Origin: Lentisphaerota bacterium
Lineage (GTDB): Bacteria; Verrucomicrobiota; Kiritimatiellia; JAAZAB01
Assembly (NCBI GenBank): GCA_020201415.1
Contig: JAIVGW010000370.1
Location: forward strand, 1 to 5,944
Direction of reading: 5' to 3'
Length of the DNA: 5,944 nt
Made by a program: the position numbers and the translations under genes. Each line of letters opens with the position of its first letter. Position 1 is the stretch's first letter. Positions 1 to 5,944 of this stretch are shown piece after piece. The notes below the pieces were generated by a model. That model searched no databases, was not told the DNA's origin, and was given only the letters and a program-made list of their open reading frames with translations.

Positions 1-60
1 GGCGATACGCGCCGTCCGCTGTGCATTCCCGCAGACGACCAATGCGGTCACGGAGTTTGA
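1..60 (+). CDS. C-terminal end of an unidentified upstream gene
   Basis: Reading from base 1 gives a 19-residue open tail, GDTRRPLCIPADDQCGHGV, ending in TGA at 58-60, only 3 bases before the ATG of the glycosyltransferase remnant. That tight spacing fits an operon. The tail is too short to assign. Because the next two segments come from glycosyltransferase and GH13_18 genes of glucosylglycerate-type loci, a sugar-phosphate phosphatase would be a natural partner, but this is a guess from context. It could also be a frameshifted end, since its neighbours are damaged, or a chance open frame. Confidence 0.35.
   Translation, partial: GDTRRPLCIPADDQCGHGV
52..55 (+). promoter_or_regulatory. Ribosome binding site for the glycosyltransferase remnant
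   Basis: GGAG lies 8 bases before the ATG at 64, inside the last codons of the upstream reading frame. It supports ATG 64 as the original start, and the encoded N-terminus (GFISTRFAGTDGVS) matches the usual beginning of this glycosyltransferase group. Confidence 0.5.
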
Positions 61-63
61 CGC

Positions 64-575
64 ATGCCGGAAAATCTTGGTTTTATTTCCACGCGTTTTG
101 CCGGCACCGACGGCGTTTCCATGCACATCCCGCTGGGGCTGGCACTGACCGAACTGCTGGCGGAAATCAACCTGCCGGCCATCGCCCACCACCACGACTT
201 TTACTGGGAACGCGCGCACTTCTCCATCAACGCCGCGCCGGACTATCTGGACATGTGTTTCCCGCCGCGCGACCCCTACATGCAGCATGTCGTCATCAAC
301 TATGCCGCTCAGGAAGAGTTGGCCAGGCGCAAGGCCGTATCGTATCCTCGCTGCTGATCCCCAATGTACTGGACTTCGCCGCGCCGCCACCGACCCGGGA
401 CGCCTACACCGCGGACTTGCGCCAGGAAATGGGGCTGCAGCCCGATGACCTGCTGATCCTCCAGCCCACCCGCATCGTACCGCGCAAGGGCATCGAACAT
501 GCCGTCACCCTGATCAAGATGCTGGATAATCCGCGCTGCAAGCTAATAGTTCCCCATGAAGCCGGCGACGAAGCA
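64..575 (+). pseudogene. GT4-family glycosyltransferase, truncated and frameshifted remnant
   Basis: An intact member would transfer a sugar from a nucleotide-sugar donor in the cytoplasm. The sequence starts with GFISTRFAGTDGVS, a typical Rossmann-type start for a GT4 enzyme (residues 4-19). It then jumps to MHIPLGLALTELLAE and AHHHDFYWER, which in relatives as I recall them lie roughly 90 residues further on, so a block appears deleted near 118-124. The first frame reaches a stop at 355-357. Family sequence resumes in another frame as SSLLIPNVLDF, LLILQPTRIVPRKGIEHA and HEAGDE. Reading through one copy of the GTATC duplication at 337-346 joins the two frames cleanly. After GDEA the reading becomes GH13_18-like, so the C-terminal donor-binding domain is mostly gone. 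Family enzymes are about 400 residues; about 170 remain. It is very unlikely to be active. The donor and acceptor cannot be read from what is left. Confidence 0.8.
337..346 (+). repeat. 5-bp tandem duplication GTATC-GTATC causing a frameshift
   Basis: Two adjacent copies of GTATC (337-341 and 342-346) sit where the glycosyltransferase frame breaks. With both copies the reading is ARRKAVSYPRC followed by a stop. With one copy it becomes ARRKAVSSLLIPNVLDF, which continues into the conserved downstream part. The family-like continuation makes a 5-bp duplication the simplest explanation. A smaller net indel of the same phase nearby is possible. Confidence 0.75.
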
Positions 576-914
576 CAGATGATTTACCAATTCACCCTGC
601 CGCCTTTGATGCTCTACTGCCTGTTGCAGGGCGATGCCCGCCCCCTGAATGCCTGGGCCGCCCAGCTGGCGGCTCCGCCCGTATGCACTTTTCTCAATTT
701 CCTGGCCTCACATGACGGGATCGGAGTGCGACCGCTGCAGGAGCTGCCGGGCGCCTGGAAAATAGAGGCGCTGGCGGAGGCCGGCCTGACCGGCGCGCAC
801 AGTCACGACTTTATTTCCGGCAAACCGACGACCATCACGCCCCACCTGACACTACAGCCCTACCAGAATGTCTGGCTGGCAGGGCCACCAACGACGCGAC
901 CTGATGGCGGTTAG
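573..914 (+). pseudogene. GH13_18 phosphorylase remnant (sucrose / glucosylglycerate phosphorylase group)
   Basis: This group reversibly phosphorolyses alpha-glucosides such as sucrose or glucosylglycerate to glucose 1-phosphate. The remnant begins in frame behind the glycosyltransferase sequence with QMIYQFTLPPLMLYCLLQGD, then FLNFLASHDGIGVRP, a strong signature of the subfamily. The aspartate of HDGIG (codon 714-716) is the expected transition-state stabiliser. The nucleophile aspartate and the acid/base glutamate, which lie earlier in the barrel, are absent. After RPLQELPG the sequence jumps at about 743-780 to a C-terminal segment (HDFISGKPTTI, LTLQPYQNVWL) and ends in TAG. Roughly 110 residues remain of the usual 480-590, so it cannot be catalytic. 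The original substrate cannot be fixed; the adjacent GT4 and the NFLASHDGIGVRP form favour a glucosylglycerate type over sucrose, as inference. The frame stays open through both junctions. Confidence 0.75.
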
Positions 915-2166
915 ATCCGGATACGGCGCCAACGGCCGGTTTCAAACCACAATGCCGCCAGCAACCCCTGCACAATGAAGGCAATCGCCATGGCCGTCCA
1001 GATACCAAGCGTGGGCGGCTGCCATACTCTGGTCAACCACAATGCCAACGGAACTTGCAGCCCCCACAAGCTCAAGATGGTGATGAACATGGGCACCAGC
1101 GTGTCGCCGGCCCCCTGGGTGGCGCGGCTGATGACAATACCCACGGCGGCAAAAACATAAAACGGCGAAACCACCCGCAGATATTCCGCCCCGATCCGCA
1201 CGACATCCGGTTCGCTGTTGAAAAAACGCATTATGTCCGGCGCGAAAAACATCATCACCACCGCCGACAGCACCATGAACACCACATCAATGGCCGCCGC
1301 CAGCCAGGCGCAACGCCGCGCGCGGTCCGGCTTGCCCGCCCCCAGGTTCTGTCCTACCAGGGTGGCCGCGGCCCCGCCCAGCGCAAAGGCCGGCATCAGA
1401 ATGATCATGTGAAAGCGCATACCGGCGCCATAGGCGGCCACGGCGGCAGTCCCACTGGCGGCCACGATGCGCATAATCACTGCCCCCATCAGGCTGCGGC
1501 TTAACATCTGGCCGGATCCGGGAATGCCGATCCGCACAATGCGCCGTATAAGCGGCCAATCCGGACGCCAACTTTCACGCCGTATGTGCAGCTCGGCGCC
1601 TTCCCGGCACAGGACATGTAACGCCATGGCGGCCGCCAGGCTCTGGGCCGTAACCGTGGCCACGGCGGCGCCGGCCACGCCCAGCGGCGGCAGGGGCCCC
1701 CAGCCGAAAATCAACAGGGGGTCCAGTGCGATATTCAGGATATTGGCTGCCGCCATGATCAACATCGGCGTCCGGGTGTTGCCGGCGCCCTGCAGCGCGG
1801 CGTTGGCCACGAACAACACAAACACCGAAACCCCAGCCAGAAAGCCATACCGATGGATTGGGCGGCGGCCGCCGCCGCGGCCGCGGGCCGACCGGCACCA
1901 ACCGCGCGCGCCACCACGGCCACGGCGCCGGTGGACAAACCCATGATTCCTGGAAACAGGATGGTGATCACCGTGCCGCCCATCGCCACTCCGGCGATGG
2001 CTGTATGCCCCAGCCGCCCCACCCAGAAAAGATCAATCAGGCTTTGCAGGTTATGCAGCAGCGCGCTGACCAGCATCGGCGCCGCCAACCTGCTAATCGT
2101 TGAAAAAACTCCGCCTTCCGTCAATGAACCGTGGATATTTTTTCGGGATCGGTCATCAGACTTCAT
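911..2166 (-). pseudogene. MATE-family multidrug/cation antiporter, frameshifted with an internal deletion
   Basis: Intact MATE (NorM-type) proteins have 12 membrane helices and export drugs in exchange for Na+ or H+. From ATG 2166 the frame gives TM1 (ISRLAAPMLVSALLHNLQSLIDLFWVGRLG) in two overlapping pieces of helix and loop, and TM2 ending VVARAVGAG, then GRP, eight alanines and QSI. After that it turns into non-family sequence and stops at 1759. The other frame takes over at about 1855 with RYGFLAGVSVFVLFVANAALQGAG and runs to TAA at 911-913, including the second-half marks LVGQNLGAGKPDRARR and RATQGAGDT. TM3 and its loop, about 40 residues, are missing. The two parts sum to about 420 residues against 450-460 in the family. 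The ATG overlaps the permease end by 11 bases and has no good Shine-Dalgarno, so translation would depend on coupling. A TTG at 2178 is a weaker start. Confidence 0.85.
1861..1890. repeat. G/C-only tract with overlapping palindromes at the MATE frame break
   Basis: All 30 bases are G or C. Positions 1861-1876 form a perfect 16-bp palindrome (ggcggcggccgccgcc) and 1875-1886 form a 12-bp one (ccgcggccgcgg). On the minus strand the tract encodes most of an eight-alanine run. It lies directly beside the point where the MATE reading frame is lost, so hairpin-driven polymerase slippage, or a sequencing or assembly error, is a reasonable cause. Confidence 0.7.
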
Positions 2167-5110
2167 CACGCAACCCAAGGACCGTATCGCGCGTGGAATC
2201 GGTCAGGCGCTCCTGCAGCCACTCCATGTAAAGGAAGATCCCGGGTGTCACGAACAGCGTAACCACTTGGGCGAAGACCATCCCACCCACAATGATCAAT
2301 CCCAGCGGAATGCGTGATGCGCCATCCGCGCCCATGCCCAGCGCTATGGGCATCGCGCCCATGATCGTGGACAACCCGGTCATCAGAATCGGACGGAAAC
2401 GGATCAGGCAGGCATTGTGAATCGCGTCGAACCCGGTGGCGCCGGGATGCTCTTCCAGGTATTGTTTGGCGAAATCCACCATCATGATGCCGTTTTTGGC
2501 AATAATGCCCAACAGCATGAACAAACCGATGTAGGCATACAGATTGCAGGTCTGATTGAACAACCAGAGAGTGGCCACACCGCCGAAAGCAGCCACCGGC
2601 AATGTTGTCAGCACGGTAAAGGGATGGATGTAGCTCTCATAAAGAATTCCCAGCACTACGTACATGAGAAACACCGAAACCATCATCAACAACACCAGGC
2701 TCTTGATGGCTTCCTGAAACTCCTGGGCTTCACCCTGCAATTGTCCGCTGATAGTCGGCGGCAGGATGGCCTGCGCGGCGGATTCCAGGGCGGCGGTGGC
2801 TTCGCCCAGGGCGACGCCCGGACGCAGGTTGAACGACAGTGTGGCGGAATCAAGCTGCTGGCTGTGGGGCACGTTCTGAGGCCCTACCGTCTCCTCCCAC
2901 CAGGCCAGCGCGGCGAGCGGCACGGCCTCGCCGGTCAGCGGCGACTTTACGCGCAAGCGGCCCAGGTCCTCCGGTTGGCGCGCGCGCGCCGGCAGCACTT
3001 CCGGAATGACGTCGTAGGTGTCGCTGTCGGTGTAAAAAGTCAGGGCCCGCCCGCCGGAATAGGCATCCATCAGATTGGCCAGAATCTGCTGGGTGGTGAT
3101 GCCGTACAAAGCCGCCCGCTCGTGATTAATCCTGACCACCAGCTGCGGCATGTTCAGCTTAACGCTGGTCTGAAGGCCATAGAAACCCGGCAGAGTCTGC
3201 ATTTTCTGATGAAGTTGCTCGGCAACCTGGTAAAGTTGATCACGATCGTTGCCGCGCATGGCATAGGAATAGGTACTGCCCATGGCCTTGGACTCGCCGC
3301 CGGCACTCAATTTCATCAGGGCGATGGGCTCCATGAAAACCATGCCGTCCGTGATGCCGGACAGTTGCCTGCTCAGTTCGGCCATGACCTCGTCAATGGG
3401 CGGTCGCGCCTCATCCGTCAGCACGGTAACGATATAGCCGGTGCTCTTGTCGGCGCCGGGATTGGGATTGGCCACGGTCAACACGTTGCGCACATTGGTG
3501 TTGCTCATGACGACCTGTTCGACCTTGCGTTGAAAATCCAGCATCTCCTCCGCCGAAGAGCCCATGGGCATCATCATCACCCCGAAGGCGCCGCCGCTGT
3601 CGCCGGGCGGAATAAAATCCTTGGGCAAGCGTTGAAAAATCACGATGGTTCCGGCAATGCAGGCAATCCACAGCAGGGCCGAGATCCATTTGCGGCGCAG
3701 AATAAATGTCAACCAAACGCCATAACGGCGAGTCACGCTGCCGATGACGGCGGAAACTATCCGTTGAATGCGATTCTCATGTCCACCGGTAGGTTTGAGA
3801 ATCCGCGAGCACATCATGGGCGTCAGGGTCATCGCCAGAATCGTGGAGCAAACAATCGCAATGATCACGGTCAGGGCAAATTCCTTGAAGTTTCGCCCCA
3901 CCACGCCGGCCATGAAGACCAGCGGCACGAAAACGATTATCAGGGCCACGCTGGTGGATACCACGGTGAAAGTCAGTTCGCGCATACTGACGATCGCCGC
4001 CGGCACCGGCTTGCGGCCTTCCTCCACGTGCCGGATGGTATTCTCCAGCACCACGATGGCATCATCCACCAGGAACCCGACCGAGAGCACCAGCGCCATC
4101 AGCGACAGATTATCCAGGCTGAATCCGACCACCCCCATCACGATAAAAGTGCCCAACAAGGCTATGGGCAGGACAGCCGATGGAACAAGGGTTTCGCGCA
4201 GACGTCCCAGAAACAGGAAGATGATCAGCACCACCAGCACCACCGCCAGGACGATAGTGGTCTGCACATCGTTGATGGACTCGATGATCGGCAGGGAAAG
4301 GTCATACATGATATCGATATTGACCGATCCGGGAATCTCTTCACGCAATTGGTCAAGTGTTGCGCGGATGGTAGCGGCCACGGCAACCGTATTGCCTCCC
4401 GCCGCCCTGGAAATCGGCAGACAGGTGCCGCCGTCCCAGACGGCATCCCGCTTGATCATACCGTAACGCACGGCGATCTTGTCGTTTCCCACGCTTTCCA
4501 GACACTGGGCCACATCCCGCAGGTAGATCGGCCCCTGACCGCGCCAGGCCACCACCAGGTCTTCATACTCCGAGGCCTCCAGCCGCACTTTGGATACCCC
4601 TTCGATCGTGCTCAGACGCTTGCTGATGTAACGATAGGCATAATCATACACCTGGCCGGGAGTCAGAGTGTCGGAGGTGACCATGACGTACATGATCGGC
4701 TGGTCCGAAGGATTGTTTTTGTCGTAGGTGGGCGGACTGGGCAAATCGGCGGGCAGCGTGGCCTGCGCCGCATTGATCGCACGCTGTACATCGGGGGCAA
4801 TCAAGTCAATATTCTTGCCAAGATCAAACGTCAGGGTGATCTTGGTGGCGCCCGGGGTATTATCGGATATGATCGATTGCAACCCGTTGATGCTCATCAA
4901 TTCATTTTCCAGCGGACCGGCCACGGCGGAAGCCATGGTCTGGGGACTGGCGCCGGGATAAGACGCGCTGACGGTCATGACCGGCGAATCCACGTTGGGC
5001 AGACTGCTGACCGGCAGGCGCAGATAAGCGGCCACCCCCATGACCGCCAGCACCACTGTCATCAGGACCGTGGTGATTGGCTTTCTTACAAAAATCTCGG
5101 AAATATTCAT
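2156..5110 (-). CDS. RND efflux permease, MdtB/MdtC-like (HAE1 family), with an apparent docking-domain deletion
   Basis: This inner-membrane pump subunit exports drugs in exchange for protons, as a trimer docked to an adaptor and an outer-membrane channel. The 984 residues show TM1 (about 12-30), first porter region, TM2-6 (about 281-435), a second porter region (about 500-800) and TM8-12 (about 802-965). Proton-relay residues are present: D349 and D350 in SVGFLVDDAIVVLEN and K872 in GIIAKNGIMMVDF. GFSLDNLSLMAL places it nearer MdtB/MdtC than AcrB. Relatives have about 1030-1050 residues. By my recollection of AcrB, GVSKVRLE (171-178) passes straight to EYEDLVVAW, missing about 60 residues that include much of the N-terminal docking subdomain and its protruding loop. 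The frame stays open, but a working trimer is doubtful. ATG 5110 overlaps the adaptor stop (ATGA). Confidence 0.93.
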   Translation of the reverse strand: MNISEIFVRKPITTVLMTVVLAVMGVAAYLRLPVSSLPNVDSPVMTVSASYPGASPQTMASAVAGPLENELMSINGLQSIISDNTPGATKITLTFDLGKNIDLIAPDVQRAINAAQATLPADLPSPPTYDKNNPSDQPIMYVMVTSDTLTPGQVYDYAYRYISKRLSTIEGVSKVRLEASEYEDLVVAWRGQGPIYLRDVAQCLESVGNDKIAVRYGMIKRDAVWDGGTCLPISRAAGGNTVAVAATIRATLDQLREEIPGSVNIDIMYDLSLPIIESINDVQTTIVLAVVLVVLIIFLFLGRLRETLVPSAVLPIALLGTFIVMGVVGFSLDNLSLMALVLSVGFLVDDAIVVLENTIRHVEEGRKPVPAAIVSMRELTFTVVSTSVALIIVFVPLVFMAGVVGRNFKEFALTVIIAIVCSTILAMTLTPMMCSRILKPTGGHENRIQRIVSAVIGSVTRRYGVWLTFILRRKWISALLWIACIAGTIVIFQRLPKDFIPPGDSGGAFGVMMMPMGSSAEEMLDFQRKVEQVVMSNTNVRNVLTVANPNPGADKSTGYIVTVLTDEARPPIDEVMAELSRQLSGITDGMVFMEPIALMKLSAGGESKAMGSTYSYAMRGNDRDQLYQVAEQLHQKMQTLPGFYGLQTSVKLNMPQLVVRINHERAALYGITTQQILANLMDAYSGGRALTFYTDSDTYDVIPEVLPARARQPEDLGRLRVKSPLTGEAVPLAALAWWEETVGPQNVPHSQQLDSATLSFNLRPGVALGEATAALESAAQAILPPTISGQLQGEAQEFQEAIKSLVLLMMVSVFLMYVVLGILYESYIHPFTVLTTLPVAAFGGVATLWLFNQTCNLYAYIGLFMLLGIIAKNGIMMVDFAKQYLEEHPGATGFDAIHNACLIRFRPILMTGLSTIMGAMPIALGMGADGASRIPLGLIIVGGMVFAQVVTLFVTPGIFLYMEWLQERLTDSTRDTVLGLRDEV

Positions 5111-5944
5111 GGCGTCTGCCCTTGTGTCTCACACGCGGACTGTACCCGGTCGGCGGGAATCCCCAGAATCAGACCAATCTGATCAGGGGTCTCGCCGCGC
5201 GCCGTCAAGACGTGAATCAGTTTTTTCACGTCCGGATCAGCCATCCTTCGTTCAATCAGCCCCTTGACGGCGTCGTCGGGTTCGGTTTTGATCTGCAGCG
5301 CGGCGCCGGGCCAGACCCCCAGTTGACCGGTGGTCACCACGTCTTCATCCGCGGCCACCCCGCTGGTTATCACCACGGCATCGGCCACCACCGGCCCCTG
5401 TTCCAGAGCCCGCAGCTCGGCCTTGCCGTCCTTCACCACGTAAGCGTATGGTCCGGCCTTGCCCTGGGCCACGGCCGACAAAGGAACAATGACCGCCTGA
5501 GATATGGTGCGCAGAATCGGGTAAACATAGACAAACTGTCCAGGCCAAAGCTGTCCCGCGGAATTATCCACCAAGGCCCGCAGCATTACCGTGCCGCTGT
5601 CGGTATCCACGGTATTTTCCATGAGCTTGAGATCACCCTGGTGCAAGCCGCTCAGTCCCTGGGCCGCCTCGGCAAAAAGCAGCACTTCGACCTTCCCCGC
5701 CGCCAGCGCCTGCCGCAGCTCCGGCAGGTTCGACTCACTGAGAGTGAAATCCAGATAAAGCTTATCCGTGTCCCGTATGTTGAGCAGAGTCTGACCACCG
5801 GGAGCCACTACATTACCTGCATCCACCTGGCGGCGGCCGGTGTAGCCTGTAACCGGCGAAACAATGGTACAACGCTCCAGATCAACCCGCGCCGCGGCCA
5901 GGGCGGCGGTAGCCAGGGCAGCCTGACCCCGGGCCTTCTCGACC
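5107..5944 (-). CDS. Periplasmic adaptor (membrane fusion protein) of the RND pump, MdtA-like, N-terminus outside the window
   Basis: The adaptor bridges the RND permease to an outer-membrane channel. The frame enters at the right edge and gives 278 visible codons ending in TGA at 5107-5109. Visible parts, numbered from the edge: the end of the coiled-coil hairpin (1-21), the second lipoyl half with CTIVSPVTGYTGRRQVDAGN (25-44), the beta-barrel (about 60-150, with DTDSGTVMLRALV and GQFVYVYP), and the membrane-proximal domain ending VVTTGQLGVWPGAALQIK (about 219). The signal peptide, first lipoyl half and most of the hairpin are not in the window. An apparent GTG start at 5826 is only an internal codon. 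A 59-residue tail follows the normal family end (5286-5110) with a helix-turn-helix-like pattern. No lesion is seen here, unlike in the next two genes of the operon. Confidence 0.92.
   Translation of the reverse strand, partial: VEKARGQAALATAALAAARVDLERCTIVSPVTGYTGRRQVDAGNVVAPGGQTLLNIRDTDKLYLDFTLSESNLPELRQALAAGKVEVLLFAEAAQGLSGLHQGDLKLMENTVDTDSGTVMLRALVDNSAGQLWPGQFVYVYPILRTISQAVIVPLSAVAQGKAGPYAYVVKDGKAELRALEQGPVVADAVVITSGVAADEDVVTTGQLGVWPGAALQIKTEPDDAVKGLIERRMADPDVKKLIHVLTARGETPDQIGLILGIPADRVQSACETQGQTP
5119..5123 (-). promoter_or_regulatory. Ribosome binding site of the RND permease
   Basis: On the minus strand AAGGG ends 8 bases before the ATG at 5110, inside the last codons of the adaptor gene. 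It confirms this start, which also gives the normal N-terminus NISEIFVRKPITTVLM, and fits coupled translation from the overlapping adaptor stop. Confidence 0.6.

Noticed and set aside
21..330. N-terminal part of the long plus-strand frame beginning with GTG at 21
   Set aside because: Its Arg/His-rich sequence is not family-like, while the overlapping frame from ATG 64 matches the glycosyltransferase. Only the part after about 340 is real coding sequence.
1861..1890. G/C palindromic tract as a terminator or protein-binding operator
   Set aside because: It is inside coding sequence, encodes alanines, and is not followed by a T run on either strand.
1055..1946. Plus-strand open frames opposite the MATE gene
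   Set aside because: Low-complexity Arg/His/Pro/Ala-rich translations without motifs; the opposite strand carries clear MATE motifs.
2417..5182. A 921-codon open frame on the plus strand opposite the RND permease
   Set aside because: It is rich in His, Gln, Gly and Arg with no recognisable domain, and it mirrors the codon bias of the real permease gene on the other strand, whose motifs are unmistakable.
5199..5231. HTH-like tail of the adaptor as a separate small regulator gene
   Set aside because: It is in the same uninterrupted frame as the adaptor, with no stop or ribosome binding site separating it.
5824..5826. GTG at 5826 as the adaptor start
   Set aside because: The frame stays open to the window edge and the upstream 39 codons encode normal adaptor sequence (hairpin end and lipoyl strand), so the true start is outside the window.

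Overview
The window looks like about 5.9 kb of GC-rich chromosome from a Gram-negative bacterium. A periplasmic adaptor plus an RND permease implies an outer membrane, but nothing here fixes the phylum. It holds two convergent gene sets that meet with no gap at 911-914: a plus-strand remnant of sugar-glycerate metabolism (1-914) and a minus-strand efflux operon (5944 down to 911). There are no RNA genes, no CRISPR array, no recognisable mobile element, and no non-coding stretch longer than a few bases.

Left part (+ strand). The end of an unidentified gene (1-60) is followed by a short reading frame that starts like a GT4 glycosyltransferase and finishes like a GH13 subfamily 18 enzyme (the sucrose phosphorylase / glucosylglycerate phosphorylase group). 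Neither enzyme is complete. The glycosyltransferase lacks a block between its first 19 residues and an MHIPLG segment, carries a 5-bp tandem duplication (GTATC twice, 337-346) that breaks the frame, and stops at a GDEA segment where the phosphorylase-like sequence begins. The phosphorylase part keeps only the third catalytic aspartate (HDGIG) and the C-terminal tail.

Right part (- strand). The gene order is a membrane-fusion adaptor (N-terminus outside the window), an MdtB/MdtC-like RND permease, then a MATE-family transporter. They are packed with a 4-nt ATGA overlap and an 11-nt overlap, so they are very probably one transcript. An intact version would form the inner-membrane and periplasmic parts of a tripartite drug pump plus a separate cation-coupled exporter. 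The permease reads open for 984 codons but appears to miss about 60 residues of its docking region. The MATE gene is split between two frames at a G/C-only palindromic tract and has lost about one transmembrane helix. The adaptor looks intact as far as it is visible and carries an unusual 59-residue C-terminal tail with a helix-turn-helix-like pattern.

The main message is repeated internal loss across four genes of unrelated function on both strands. That means either real decay of the locus or a collapsed or chimeric assembly; the sequence alone cannot separate these. I see no convincing new biological system. The adaptor tail is the most unusual feature in an otherwise intact-looking gene.
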